DNA of 64,000 bases from Streptomyces sp. FIT100 (GTDB taxonomy: Bacteria > Actinomycetota > Actinomycetes > Streptomycetales > Streptomycetaceae). Position 1 is the stretch's first letter. The number at the start of each line of letters is the position of its first letter. The position numbers and the translations under genes are program-made. Below, piece by piece: positions 27,294 to 36,404 of the stretch. Under the pieces are notes generated by a model that saw nothing but the letters and a program-made list of their open reading frames with translations, was not told the DNA's origin and made no database searches. The stretch is taken from assembly GCF_024584805.1 (NCBI RefSeq), contig NZ_CP075715.1:5324526-5388525 (forward strand), read 5' to 3'.

Positions 27294-28061
27294 TCAGTTC
27301 TCCTCGGGCCGCTGGAGCCGCGCCACGAACTTGTAGCGGTCGCCCCGGTACACCGACCGCACCCACTCCACCGGTTCGCCGTCCTTGTCCAGCGAGTGGC
27401 GCGAGAGCATCAGCATCGGTAGGCCCACGTCGGTCCCCAGCAGCCCGGCCTCGCGCGGGGTGGCCAGCGAGGTCTCGATCGTCTCCTCGGCCTCGGCGAG
27501 ATGGACGTCGTACACCTCGGCCAGCGCCGTGTACAGCGACGTGTACTTGACCAGCGACCGGCGTAGCGCGGGGAAGCGCTTGGCCGACAGATGCGTCGTC
27601 TCGATCGCCATCGGCTCGCCGCTCGCCAGCCGGAGCCGTTCGATCCGCAGTACGCGTCCGCCGGGCGAGATGTCGAGCAGCCCGGCGAGGGTGTCGTCGG
27701 CTGTGACGTATCCGATGTCCAGCAGTTGAGACGTGGGCTCCAGGCCCTGCGCCTTCATGTCCTCGGTGTACGAGGTCAGCTGGAGCGCCTGCGAGACCTT
27801 GGGCTTCGCGACGAACGTGCCCTTGCCCTGGATGCGTTCGAGCCGGCCCTCGACGACCAGCTCCTGGAGCGCCTGTCTGACGGTCGTGCGCGAGGTGTCG
27901 AACTCGGCCGCGAGCGTGCGCTCGGGAGGCACGGGCGTGCCGGGCGGCAGCGTCTCGGTCATGTCGAGCAAGTGCCGCTTGAGCCGGTAGTACTTGGGTA
28001 CGCGCGCGGTACGGGTCGCCGTCCCGTTCTCGGCCTCGGTGCCGCCCCCGTCCGCGGTCAT
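27294..28061 (-). CDS. dasR: GntR/HutC-family global regulator DasR
   Basis: A 255-residue regulator. The N-terminal winged helix (residues 20-90) includes PPERTLAAEFDTSRTTVRQ and QGKGTFVAKPKV; the C-terminal UTRA effector domain includes SQLLDIGYVTADD and EETIETSLATPREAGLLG. These match DasR, which binds dre sites and is released by glucosamine-6-phosphate and related ligands. It controls chitin/GlcNAc use, development and antibiotics. ATG 28061 follows GGGGAGG. It is divergent from dasA, with two dre-like sites between. Confidence 0.96.
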   Translation of the reverse strand: MTADGGGTEAENGTATRTARVPKYYRLKRHLLDMTETLPPGTPVPPERTLAAEFDTSRTTVRQALQELVVEGRLERIQGKGTFVAKPKVSQALQLTSYTEDMKAQGLEPTSQLLDIGYVTADDTLAGLLDISPGGRVLRIERLRLASGEPMAIETTHLSAKRFPALRRSLVKYTSLYTALAEVYDVHLAEAEETIETSLATPREAGLLGTDVGLPMLMLSRHSLDKDGEPVEWVRSVYRGDRYKFVARLQRPEEN

Positions 28062-28210
28062 GGCCCGCCTCCCCGACTCTCGTGCTGCTGCCGTCACCGG
28101 CTCCTCCGTCTGTTGCGGCTCACATCGTGGCACGGCGGGTCGTCGCCCTGCCGCAGGTGTCGGTCCGATAACGGACGCGAGAGCCCTTCTTATACACCCT
28201 TGACACCCCT

Positions 28211-28226
28211 AAAGGTCTAGGCCAAG
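28211..28226. promoter_or_regulatory. dre site 1 (DasR-responsive element)
   Basis: AAAGGTCTAGGCCAAG agrees at 12 of 16 positions with the known dre consensus ACTGGTCTAGACCAAT and keeps both half-sites. It lies in the dasR-dasA divergent region. Confidence 0.75.
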
Positions 28227-28235
28227 CTCCCGGGT

Positions 28236-28251
28236 ACTGGTCTAAACCATT
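28236..28251. promoter_or_regulatory. dre site 2 (DasR-responsive element)
   Basis: ACTGGTCTAAACCATT agrees at 14 of 16 positions with the dre consensus. It is centred 25 bp from site 1. An extra half-site (AGACCA, 28254-28259) follows. It is expected to repress dasA. Confidence 0.85.
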
Positions 28252-28345
28252 AAAGACCAGGCCCAGCCCCACGAGCAGTACTCGGCGCATGTCTCCGTAT
28301 GTCATCGCGGTGGGCGGGGGGTTGCAGCATCCTGAGGAGGGTGGC

Positions 28346-29638
28346 GTGAAGCGCAAGCTCATCGCGGCGATCGGCGTCGCGGGCATGATGGTCGGCATTG
28401 CGGCGTGTGGCTCCGGCAGCGACAAGGGCGGGGAAGGCAAGAGCGACGCCGGGGGCGACAAGACCCTCACCGTCTGGGTCATGGACGGTTCCGCCCCCGA
28501 GGCCTGGATCGCCGAGGTCAACAAGGAGTTCGAGGCCAAGCACAAGGGCGTCAAGGTCAAGGTCGAGGTCCAGCAGTGGAACGGCATCCAGGAGAAGGTC
28601 ACCACGGCCCTCTCCGAGGACGCCCCGCCGGACGTCCTTGAGCTCGGCAACACCCAGACCGCCGGCTACGCCGTCACCGGTGGCCTCGCCGACCTCACCG
28701 AGGACAAGGCCGAACTGGGCTACGACGGCTGGAACAAGGGCATGCTGACCTCCAACGAGTTGGACGGCAAGCTCTATTCGGCCCCCTGGTACGCCACGAA
28801 CCGCGCCGTCATCTACGACAAGGCCATCTTCAAGAAGGCCGGGGTGACCCCGCCGAAGACCCGTGACGAGTGGATCGCGGGCCTGAAGAAGATCAAGGCG
28901 TCCGACTCGAAGGTCCAGCCGATCTATCTGCCCGGCCAGAGCTGGTACGTGTACGCCGGTTTCGTCTGGGACGAGGGCGGCGACCTCGCGGTCAAGGACG
29001 GCGACAAGTGGAAGGGCAGCCTGGCCTCCCCCGAGGCCGTCGCCGGGATGAACTTCTACAAGGAGCTGCAGTCCTACTCGACCGCTCCGAAGGACAAGGA
29101 CGAGGCGACCCCGCAGCAGTCCACGGACGTCGTCCCCAAGGGCGGTGTCGCGTCCTGGATCGGTCTCGGCTGGGAGGCCGGCGGCGCGATCGACGCGATG
29201 AAGAAGGCCGGCAAGACCGCCGACTTCGGCTACTTCCCGATCCCGGGCAAGACCGCCGACAAGCCCGGCTCCGTCTTCTTCGGCGGCTCGAACCTCGCCG
29301 TCGCCGAGCGCTCCGCCAACAAGGACCTGGCCAAGGAGTGGCTGGCCCTGGCCGCCGGCAAGGACCACATGGCCAAGTACGCCGAGGCGACCGTGGGCGC
29401 CCTGCTGCCGAACAACGACAGCGCGCAGTTCGCGCCGCCGGCCGGCTCCTTCGCCGAGGCGATGGTGAAGTCCGCGCCCGCCGGTGCGATCACCCCGGTC
29501 ACCCCGGGCTGGGCGAACGTCGAGACCGCGCCCAACCCGATCAAGGACTACATGACCAAGGTGCTCAAGGGTGAGGACGCCAAGAAGGCCGGCGAAGAGG
29601 CCGACAAGGTGATCACCGAGCGGATCAACCAGGAGTAG
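28346..29638 (+). CDS. dasA: Chitobiose/GlcNAc-oligomer ABC transporter binding lipoprotein DasA
   Basis: A 430-residue extracellular solute-binding protein of the sugar (family 1) type. The signal peptide ends in a lipobox with Cys21 (GIAACG), so the mature protein is lipid-anchored. It captures N,N'-diacetylchitobiose for DasB-DasC; the ATPase MsiK is normally encoded elsewhere, and no ATPase is present here. GTG 28346 follows GAGGAGG. Two dre sites lie upstream. A large stem-loop follows the stop, which may limit transcription into dasBC. Confidence 0.95.
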   Translation: MKRKLIAAIGVAGMMVGIAACGSGSDKGGEGKSDAGGDKTLTVWVMDGSAPEAWIAEVNKEFEAKHKGVKVKVEVQQWNGIQEKVTTALSEDAPPDVLELGNTQTAGYAVTGGLADLTEDKAELGYDGWNKGMLTSNELDGKLYSAPWYATNRAVIYDKAIFKKAGVTPPKTRDEWIAGLKKIKASDSKVQPIYLPGQSWYVYAGFVWDEGGDLAVKDGDKWKGSLASPEAVAGMNFYKELQSYSTAPKDKDEATPQQSTDVVPKGGVASWIGLGWEAGGAIDAMKKAGKTADFGYFPIPGKTADKPGSVFFGGSNLAVAERSANKDLAKEWLALAAGKDHMAKYAEATVGALLPNNDSAQFAPPAGSFAEAMVKSAPAGAITPVTPGWANVETAPNPIKDYMTKVLKGEDAKKAGEEADKVITERINQE

Positions 29639-29648
29639 TCCGCCGTCG

Positions 29649-29694
29649 CCCGGCGGTGCGGCCGGCGCCCCAGCGCACCGACCGCACCGCCGGG
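29649..29694 (+). terminator. Stem-loop between dasA and dasB (attenuator or mRNA-stability element)
   Basis: A perfect 13-bp stem (29649-29661 with 29682-29694) closes a 20-nt loop, ten bases past the dasA stop and inside the presumed operon. It could act as a partial terminator or protect dasA mRNA, raising binding-protein level over permease level. Confidence 0.6.
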
Positions 29695-29868
29695 CCTTCG
29701 CAACGACCAGCGGCCCGCCTCGTCGCGGGCCGCGGCCGATGGGCACGGGAGCCCCTGGACAGAACCTCGGCCCCGTCCGGCCGATCCTGCCGGGCTCGCG
29801 TGCCCCGGCACGCTCGCCGATCCGGCTTGATCGACCGGACAGGACCAAGAACCGCGAGGAAGAGGACC

Positions 29869-30891
29869 ATGACCGTGGACTCCCAGGGAGCAGTGAGCAC
29901 CGCTCCTCCGGACGCGCCCCGGGGGGCGGCAGGGACGGCGAACACCCCGCCACCGCCTTCCGGAACGAAGGACGTTCTCCAGCCCCCTCGCGGCAGACGC
30001 GTGCTGCCCGCCGGACTGCTGCCGTACCTGCTGGTGGGGCCCGCGGTGCTCAGCATGGTGGTCCTGCTGGTCTATCCGCTGGTCCGGAACGTGATCCTCT
30101 CCTTCCAGCAGGTCAACCGGAAGGAACTGATCACCCGCAAACCCGAGTGGATCGGGTTCGACAACTACAGCGAGCTGCTGGGCGATCCGGACTTCTGGAC
30201 GGTCGTCGTGCGCAGCGTCGGGTTCACCGCCGCCAACGTCGTCGTCATCATGGGGCTCGGCACCCTCATCGGACTGCTCCTCAACCGGCTCGGCAAGAAG
30301 ATGCGGCTGGTGCTCTCGATGTCGCTGGTCCTCGCCTGGGCCATGCCGATCGTCGCGTCCGTCACCGTCTTCCGCTGGCTCTTCGACGAGCAGTTCGGCG
30401 TCATGAACTGGCTGATGCGCACGCTCGGCTTCAGCGGCTACGAGCAGCACAACTGGTTCGAGACCGGACTGTCCACCCTCACCATCGTGACGGTCCTGGT
30501 GGCCTGGGGCTCGATCCCGTTCGTCGCCCTCAACATGTACGCCGGTCTCACCACCATCGGGACCGAGCTGTACGAGGCGGCGCGGATGGACGGCGCGGGA
30601 GGCTGGCGGACCTTCTGGTCGGTGGTCTACCCGAACCTGAAGCCCTTCTTCATGATCACCACGTTCCTGGAGATCATCTGGGTCTTCAAGGCCTTCACCC
30701 AGGTGTACGCCATGAACGCCGGCGGGCCCGACCGTGAGTCCGAGACGCTTCCCGTGTTCGCGTACATCACCGGACCGGGCCAGGGCCACTACGGCCTCGC
30801 CGCCGCGATCTCGGTGCTCACCATCGTCATGCTGATCGCAGCCATGTCCTTCTACTTCCGTCTGATCCTGAAGCAGGAGGAGCAGCAGTGA
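29869..30891 (+). CDS. dasB: Chitobiose ABC transporter permease DasB
   Basis: A 340-residue inner-membrane permease of the MalF type with six main transmembrane helices after a proline-rich cytoplasmic N-terminus. The EAA loop that contacts the ATPase reads EAARMDGAGGWRTFWSVVYP, with the conserved Gly. ATG 29869 (MTVDSQGA) is preceded by AGGAAGAGG. It overlaps dasC by GTGA. Confidence 0.93.
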   Translation: MTVDSQGAVSTAPPDAPRGAAGTANTPPPPSGTKDVLQPPRGRRVLPAGLLPYLLVGPAVLSMVVLLVYPLVRNVILSFQQVNRKELITRKPEWIGFDNYSELLGDPDFWTVVVRSVGFTAANVVVIMGLGTLIGLLLNRLGKKMRLVLSMSLVLAWAMPIVASVTVFRWLFDEQFGVMNWLMRTLGFSGYEQHNWFETGLSTLTIVTVLVAWGSIPFVALNMYAGLTTIGTELYEAARMDGAGGWRTFWSVVYPNLKPFFMITTFLEIIWVFKAFTQVYAMNAGGPDRESETLPVFAYITGPGQGHYGLAAAISVLTIVMLIAAMSFYFRLILKQEEQQ

Positions 30892-31757
30892 CCGCCACCT
30901 CCCCGAGCCCGGCCGCCCCCCTGCGCCGCAGGAAGCCGCTGCGGCCCGGCGTGATCGCCAAGAACGCGGGCGCGCTCGTCATCGCCGGACTGTTCCTCTT
31001 CCCCGTCTACTGGATGGCCGCCTCCTCGCTGAAGCCGCAGAGCGAGATCCTCAGCAAGGACCCGGTCTTCTTCTTCGTCCCGACGGCCGAGAACTACACG
31101 AACGCCACCGGCGTCGACCTGTTCTGGACGTACGTCACCAACAGCCTCACGGTGACCGTCGGCGCCGTGCTGCTCGCCCTGGTGATCGCCCTGGCCGCGA
31201 GCTTCGCGATGGCGCGGATGAGGTTCCGCGGCCGCAAGGGCCTGGTCCTCGCGGTGATGATGGCGCAGATGGCCCCGTGGGAGGTCATGGTCATCGTGAT
31301 GTACATGATCGCCCGCGACATGGACACGCTGAACAGCATCCCGCTGCTCACGGCGATCTACTTCGTCATGGTGCTGCCCTTCACCATCTGGACGCTGCGG
31401 GGCTTCATCGCCGCCGTCCCGGTGGAGCTGGAGGAGGCCGCGCTCATCGACGGCTGCAACCGGGGCCAGGCGTTCATCAAGGTGATCTTCCCGCTCCTCG
31501 CGCCCGGGCTGATGTCGACCTCGCTCTTCGGCTTCATCACCGCCTGGAACGAGTTCGCCATGATCCTGATCCTCAACAAGGACAAGGAAGCGCAGACCCT
31601 GCCGCTGTGGCTGACGCAGTTCCAGACGGCCTTCGGCGACGACTGGGGCGCCACCATGGCCGCCTCCACGCTCTTCGCCCTGCCCGTGCTCATCGTCTTC
31701 GTCTTCCTCCAGCGCCGGGCCGTGGGTGGCATGACCGCCGGCGCGGTGAAGGGATAA
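30888..31757 (+). CDS. dasC: Chitobiose ABC transporter permease DasC
   Basis: A 289-residue MalG-type permease with six transmembrane helices. The EAA motif is EEAALIDGCNRGQAFIKVIF. It pairs with DasB to form the channel. GTG 30888 shares four bases with the dasB stop, so the two are translated together. The glycosidase gene follows after 6 bp. Confidence 0.93.
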   Translation: MTATSPSPAAPLRRRKPLRPGVIAKNAGALVIAGLFLFPVYWMAASSLKPQSEILSKDPVFFFVPTAENYTNATGVDLFWTYVTNSLTVTVGAVLLALVIALAASFAMARMRFRGRKGLVLAVMMAQMAPWEVMVIVMYMIARDMDTLNSIPLLTAIYFVMVLPFTIWTLRGFIAAVPVELEEAALIDGCNRGQAFIKVIFPLLAPGLMSTSLFGFITAWNEFAMILILNKDKEAQTLPLWLTQFQTAFGDDWGATMAASTLFALPVLIVFVFLQRRAVGGMTAGAVKG

Positions 31758-31763
31758 CGCCCC

Positions 31764-33308
31764 ATGACGACGCTCGCCCATCGCAACGACACGCTCACGC
31801 GTGACGCACTCGCCGTCCTCCAGCCCGGCTTCGTCGGCACCACCGCGCCCGAGTGGCTGCTGCGCCGGATCGGTGAAGGGCTCTCCTCCGTCGGCCTGTT
31901 CGGCCGCAACATCGCCTCGCCCGAGCAGCTCGCCGCGCTCACCGCGCAGTTGCGGGCCGAGCGGGACGACGTCCTCGTCGCCATCGACGAGGAGGGCGGG
32001 GACGTCACCCGCCTCGAGGTGCGCACCGGCTCCTCCTTCCCCGGCAACTACGCGCTCGGCTCGGTCGACGACGTCGCGCTGACGCGGGCCGTGGCGGCGG
32101 AGCTCGGCCGGCGGCTCGCCGCCTGCGGGGTCGATCTGAACTGGGCCCCTTCGGCGGATGTCAACTCAAACCCCAATAATCCGGTCATCGGGGTGCGTTC
32201 CTTCGGCGCAGACCCGCAGCTGGTCGCCCGCCACACCGCCGCGTACGTCGAGGGACTCCAGTCCGCCGGGGTCGCTGCATGCGCCAAGCATTTCCCTGGA
32301 CACGGGGACACCGCGGTCGACTCGCACCACTCCCTGCCCCGCATCGATGTGGACTTGGCCACGTTGCACGCCCGTGAGCTGGTGCCTTTCCGCGCGGCCG
32401 TCGCAGCGGGTTCCAAGTCGGTCATGAGCGCGCATATCCTGCTACCCGCGCTCGACCCGGACCGCCCGGCGACCCTGAGCCCGCAGATCCTCACCGGTCT
32501 GCTGCGCCGGGAACTGGGCTTCGACGGACTCGTCGTCACGGACGGCATGGAGATGCAGGCCATCTCCGCGACGTACGGAATCGAGCGCGGCAGTGTCCTC
32601 GCGATCGCGGCCGGTGCCGACGCGATCTGTGTCGGCGGCGGCCTGGCCGACGAGGACACCGTGCTGCGGCTGCGCGACGCGCTGGTCACCGCGGTGCGCG
32701 AGGGCGAGCTGCCCGAGGAACGACTGGCCGACGCGGCCGCGCGCGTGCGCGCGCTCGCGGACTGGACCAGGGAGGCCAGGGGGGCGGCATCGGAGCCGGG
32801 CGCGGCTTCACAGGAGGGGACCGCGCCCGGCACCGGCACCGGCACCGGCAGCGGCACCGGCAGCGACATCGGACTCACCGCCGCCCGCCGCGCGGTCCGC
32901 GTCACACCGGGGGAGCGCGACTTCGGGCCGCTGACCTCGGCGCCGTACGTCGCCGCTTTCACCGCCGTCGCCAACATCGCCGTCGGGGACGAGACCCCCT
33001 GGGGCGTCGCGGCGGAACTGGCCCGGCTGCTCCCGGGCACCCAGACGGGCTCGTACGCGGACGCCGCCGTCGACGACGTGCTGCTGGCCGCGGGCGACCG
33101 CCGGATCGTCGCCGTCGTCCGCGACGTCCACCGGCACACCTGGATGGCCCAGTCCCTGGACGCGCTCATCGCGGCCCGCCCCGACACGATCGTGGTCGAG
33201 ATGGGCATCGACCAGGCCCCGCCGCGCGGCGCGCTGCACGTCGCCACCTTCGGCGCGGCACGGGTCTGCGGCCAGGCCGCGGCCGAGGCGGTCTGCGCGC
33301 GTTCGTAG
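31764..33308 (+). CDS. dasD: GH3 beta-N-acetylglucosaminidase (DasD-like)
   Basis: A 514-residue glycoside hydrolase family 3 enzyme. The NagZ-type signature KHFPGHGDTAVDSH (about residues 174-187) supplies the His/Asp acid-base dyad of GlcNAc-specific GH3 enzymes. The nucleophile Asp is in VVTDGMEM (about 255). No signal peptide is present, so it should cleave imported chitobiose in the cytoplasm. A GTGTGTGSGTGSD linker separates the catalytic domain from a C-terminal domain. It is the last gene of the das operon, 6 bp after dasC. Confidence 0.9.
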   Translation: MTTLAHRNDTLTRDALAVLQPGFVGTTAPEWLLRRIGEGLSSVGLFGRNIASPEQLAALTAQLRAERDDVLVAIDEEGGDVTRLEVRTGSSFPGNYALGSVDDVALTRAVAAELGRRLAACGVDLNWAPSADVNSNPNNPVIGVRSFGADPQLVARHTAAYVEGLQSAGVAACAKHFPGHGDTAVDSHHSLPRIDVDLATLHARELVPFRAAVAAGSKSVMSAHILLPALDPDRPATLSPQILTGLLRRELGFDGLVVTDGMEMQAISATYGIERGSVLAIAAGADAICVGGGLADEDTVLRLRDALVTAVREGELPEERLADAAARVRALADWTREARGAASEPGAASQEGTAPGTGTGTGSGTGSDIGLTAARRAVRVTPGERDFGPLTSAPYVAAFTAVANIAVGDETPWGVAAELARLLPGTQTGSYADAAVDDVLLAAGDRRIVAVVRDVHRHTWMAQSLDALIAARPDTIVVEMGIDQAPPRGALHVATFGAARVCGQAAAEAVCARS

Positions 33309-33455
33309 GTCCCGGCTCCCGGCTCGCCCCTTGCCTGCCGTTCCCCGGCGTTCCCTGCCGTCGCTGCTGTTCCGATCCGACCGTGCTGCCTACACTCGGG
33401 CCGGTCCGCCACCGGAGCGGCGGGGCAGCGGGGCGGCAGGGACAGGAGCGGGCGG

Positions 33456-34193
33456 ATGGGCGCGGACGGCGGTGCCGGACGGGGACGTGTGCTGGTCGTC
33501 GACGACGATCCGGCGATCCGGCGCTCGCTGGAGCGCGGGCTGCGGCTCGCCGGCTTCGCCGTCGTCCTCGCCGACGGCGGAGGGCCCGCCCTCGACCGGG
33601 TGCGCCGGGAGCCGCCCGCCGACGTCGTCGTGCTGGACATCTCGATGCCCGACGTCTCCGGCATCGAGGTCTGCCGGACCCTGCGCGACGAAGGCAACGA
33701 CGTACCCGTACTGATGCTGTCGGCGCTGGACGAGACGGCCGACCGGATCGCCGGACTCCAGGCGGGCGGCGACGACTACCTGGTCAAGCCGTTCGCGCTG
33801 CAGGAACTGGTGCTGCGGCTGGAGGCACTGCTGCGGCGGCGGCCGCCCAAGGACACGGACGCCGTACGCGTCGGACCGCTCGTGCTGGATCCGGCGGCCC
33901 GCGAGGCGCGGTACGCGGGGGAGCCGCTGACGCTGACCCGGCGCGAGTTCGAGCTGCTGGAGGTCCTCGCGCGCAACGCGGGGATCGTCCTGACCCGGGA
34001 CCGGCTGCTCGACCGCGTCTGGGGGTACGACTTCGAGGTGCGCACGGACGCCGTCGACACCTTCGTCAGCTATCTGCGGCGCAAGCTGGAGAGCGGCGGC
34101 CGCCCCCGGTGCATCCACACAGTGCGGGGAGTCGGCTTCGTCCTGCGCTGCGATGGCCAAGGGGACGGCCCGGGGCAGGAGCACCGCGGATGA
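33456..34193 (+). CDS. OmpR-family response regulator
   Basis: A 245-residue two-component regulator. The receiver domain has the acidic pocket VVDDD (15-18), phospho-acceptor D61 (VVLDISMPD) and switch Lys in DYLVKPF. The C-terminal winged helix carries LTRREFELLEVLARNAG and VRGVGFVLR. ATG 33456 is preceded by AGGAGC. It overlaps the kinase gene by ATGA. The target is probably a cell-envelope function, since two exported proteins are encoded downstream. Confidence 0.93.
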   Translation: MGADGGAGRGRVLVVDDDPAIRRSLERGLRLAGFAVVLADGGGPALDRVRREPPADVVVLDISMPDVSGIEVCRTLRDEGNDVPVLMLSALDETADRIAGLQAGGDDYLVKPFALQELVLRLEALLRRRPPKDTDAVRVGPLVLDPAAREARYAGEPLTLTRREFELLEVLARNAGIVLTRDRLLDRVWGYDFEVRTDAVDTFVSYLRRKLESGGRPRCIHTVRGVGFVLRCDGQGDGPGQEHRG

Positions 34194-35749
34194 AACTGTC
34201 CACGCGCATCGCGCTCGCCGTCGGCATCACCGTTCCCGTGCTGGTCCTGGCGGCCGGCTGGCTGCTGCTCCAGCTGTTCGCGCGCGATCTGCACGCCCAG
34301 CAGGACGCCCACCTGAGGCAGCGGGCGGCCCAGGTCTCGGCTGACGCCCGCCGGCTGCTGCGGGTCACCGCCGCCGACCGGCCCGCCGCCGTCGAGCAGG
34401 CGCGCGAGCGGCAGCTGTACGCCACCGCCCTGGACGTCGGCATCCGGCTGACCGGGCCCGAGGGCACCGTCTCGGGCGGGCCCCAGCCCAGCGCCTCCGT
34501 ACCCCTCCCGAAGCGCACGCCGAGGCCCGTGACGGTCGAGGAGGGGAACACCGACTGGCGCGTTCTGGCGGTTCGGGTGCGGGGAGCGCGGCCGGGCACC
34601 GACGGCACCCTGTGGCTGTTCTCGCCTGACACCGTCAGCCAGGACCAACTGCGGCTCGTCCGCAGGCGCGTGGTGTCCGTGGCCCTCTTCGCCGCCCCGG
34701 TCTCCGGACTGCTCGGCCTCGCCGTCGCCTCCCGTGCCTCCCGCCCGCTGCGCAGGCTCCAGCAGCGCACCAGCGGACTCGACCCGAGGGCCAGCGCCGC
34801 GCGGCTGGACCACGAGCCGACCGGCGTCACCGAGGTCGACGACCTCGCCGCGACCCTACGGACCGTGCTCGCGCGCTACGACGAGCAGGCCGCCAGGACC
34901 ACGGGCGCCCTGGACACCGCCCGCTCCTTCGCGTCCGCCGCCGCGCACGAGCTGCGTACACCACTGATGAGCATGCAGACCAACCTGGAGATCCTCACCG
35001 ACCACCCCGACCTGGACCCGCGGGACCGCACCGAGGTCCTGGAGGACCTGCGCAGCGAGCACACGCGCATGCTCGGGCTGCTGGTCATGCTGCGCGAGCT
35101 CGGCCGGGGCGACCTGGTGGAGGCGGACGCCTTCGGTCCGGTGGACCTCGCCGAGGTGGTCGACGCCTCGGTCGCCGACGCCCGGCGCAGACACCCCGAC
35201 GCAGAGATCGGCCTGCCCGCGATGGCCCGGCTGACCGTCCACGGCTGGGAGCCCGGGCTGCGTACGCTCGTCGACAACCTCCTGGCCAACGCCGTCGTCC
35301 ACGGGCGGAGCCCGGACGGGCGGGCCCGGATCGAGGTGGGACTGCGGCAGGGCGGCCACGCCTCGGCGCCCGTCGCGGTGCTGACCGTGGACGACCGGGG
35401 GCCCGGCATCCCACCGGAGCGGCGCGCCACCGTCTTCGAGCGCTTCCGGCGCGGACCGGAGAGCCCGGGCTCCGGGCTCGGTCTCACGCTCGTCGCGCAG
35501 CAGACAGCGCTGCACGGGGGCGCCGTACGGATCCTGGACGGGGCGTCCGGGGCGTCCGGGGCGTCCGGGGCGTCCGGGCCGTCCGGACCGTCCGGACCGT
35601 CCGCGCCGTCCGCGCCGTCCGGCGGTGGCACCCGGTTCGAGGTCCGGCTGCCGGTGCGGGGTGAGACCGTGCCGTCGCTGCCGGCCGAGCGGGACTGGCT
35701 GATCGGGACGGCCCGCCGCCCACAGGGTTTCCACAAAGTCGGCTCCTAA
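34190..35749 (+). CDS. Sensor histidine kinase
   Basis: A 519-residue membrane kinase partner of the preceding regulator. A first transmembrane helix (residues 8-30), an extracytoplasmic sensor of about 130 residues and a second helix near 165 are followed by HAMP-like linker, H-box AAAHELRTPL (His about 254), N-box LVDNLLANAVVHG, and G motifs DDRGPGIP and GSGLGLTLV. Between the ATP-lid region and the last strand a 9-bp repeat array encodes an (ASG/PSG) tract of about 27 residues. All catalytic motifs are intact. ATG 34190 overlaps the regulator stop. Confidence 0.92.
   Translation: MKLSTRIALAVGITVPVLVLAAGWLLLQLFARDLHAQQDAHLRQRAAQVSADARRLLRVTAADRPAAVEQARERQLYATALDVGIRLTGPEGTVSGGPQPSASVPLPKRTPRPVTVEEGNTDWRVLAVRVRGARPGTDGTLWLFSPDTVSQDQLRLVRRRVVSVALFAAPVSGLLGLAVASRASRPLRRLQQRTSGLDPRASAARLDHEPTGVTEVDDLAATLRTVLARYDEQAARTTGALDTARSFASAAAHELRTPLMSMQTNLEILTDHPDLDPRDRTEVLEDLRSEHTRMLGLLVMLRELGRGDLVEADAFGPVDLAEVVDASVADARRRHPDAEIGLPAMARLTVHGWEPGLRTLVDNLLANAVVHGRSPDGRARIEVGLRQGGHASAPVAVLTVDDRGPGIPPERRATVFERFRRGPESPGSGLGLTLVAQQTALHGGAVRILDGASGASGASGASGPSGPSGPSAPSAPSGGGTRFEVRLPVRGETVPSLPAERDWLIGTARRPQGFHKVGS
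35540..35623 (+). repeat. 9-bp tandem repeats inside the kinase gene
   Basis: About nine copies of the unit GCGTCCGGG and variants, in frame, encode repeated Ala-Ser-Gly / Pro-Ser-Gly. The array is likely to vary in length between strains. Confidence 0.8.
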
Positions 35750-35805
35750 CTTCTGGCCAGGCGCGGGCACCTGGGCCGCGCGCCCTGCTCAGGAGGTACA
35801 CCGTC

Positions 35806-36225
35806 ATGAGGACCGTGAAGACCGCCACCCTGGCTCTGACCACCGTCGCGGCGCTGCTCACCACGGCCGGCGCGGCAGCGGCCGACACCGTGCCGTCGCC
35901 CGGCACCACCCCGACCGGCGACGGCGCGAAGGCGCTGTGCAAGCGGGTCCCGAAGATCGAACAGCGACTGGAGCGGGTCCTGGACCGGCTGGGCGGCGAC
36001 GCGACGCGGCCGGGGTCCATCAGCCGACTGGAGAAGCGCGTCGAGAACGCGAAGAAGGCCGGTCACACCGAGATCGAGACCTACCTCACCAACAAGCTCA
36101 CCTTCCGCCGCTCGCTCGTTCCCACGCTGGAGCAGCGTCAGACGGACCTGGCGTCGGTGAAGACATGGTGCGAGGCGAACGCCGACGGGACCACCAACGG
36201 GACCACCAACGGGACCACCAAGTGA
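35806..36225 (+). CDS. Small secreted protein with helical domain
   Basis: A 139-residue protein with a Sec signal peptide (residues 1-26, ending GAAAAD). The middle is a charged amphipathic, probably coiled-coil region (VPKIEQRLERVLDRLGG; RLEKRVENAKKAGH) with one Cys on each side (KALCKR and KTWCEA). The C-terminus is three NGTT repeats from a 12-bp DNA repeat. AGGAGGT precedes ATG 35806. It follows the kinase gene closely and may be a target or modulator of it. Function is unknown. Confidence 0.75.
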   Translation: MRTVKTATLALTTVAALLTTAGAAAADTVPSPGTTPTGDGAKALCKRVPKIEQRLERVLDRLGGDATRPGSISRLEKRVENAKKAGHTEIETYLTNKLTFRRSLVPTLEQRQTDLASVKTWCEANADGTTNGTTNGTTK

Positions 36226-36404
36226 GGCCCCGCCTCAGCCTCGCGGCCGCCGTGCTCTGCCTCGCCGCCGCCCTCACGGCCTGCAGCCCCGCCGGGGGCT
36301 CGGCGTCCACGTCTCCCGACGAGGTCGCCGAGATGCAGAAGCTGGTGGACTCGGCGGAGTCGGCCGCGACGCAGGCCGAATCGGCGGTGGCGGAGGACGA
36401 CTGA
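36222..36404 (+). CDS. Small lipoprotein
   Basis: A 60-residue predicted lipoprotein. The signal ends in the lipobox LTACS, leaving a mature peptide of about 40 residues that is acidic and helical (DEVAEMQKLVDSAESAATQ). GTG 36222 overlaps the previous stop by four bases (GTGA), which strongly supports translation and linkage to the secreted helical protein. Function is unknown. Confidence 0.7.
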   Translation: MRPRLSLAAAVLCLAAALTACSPAGGSASTSPDEVAEMQKLVDSAESAATQAESAVAEDD

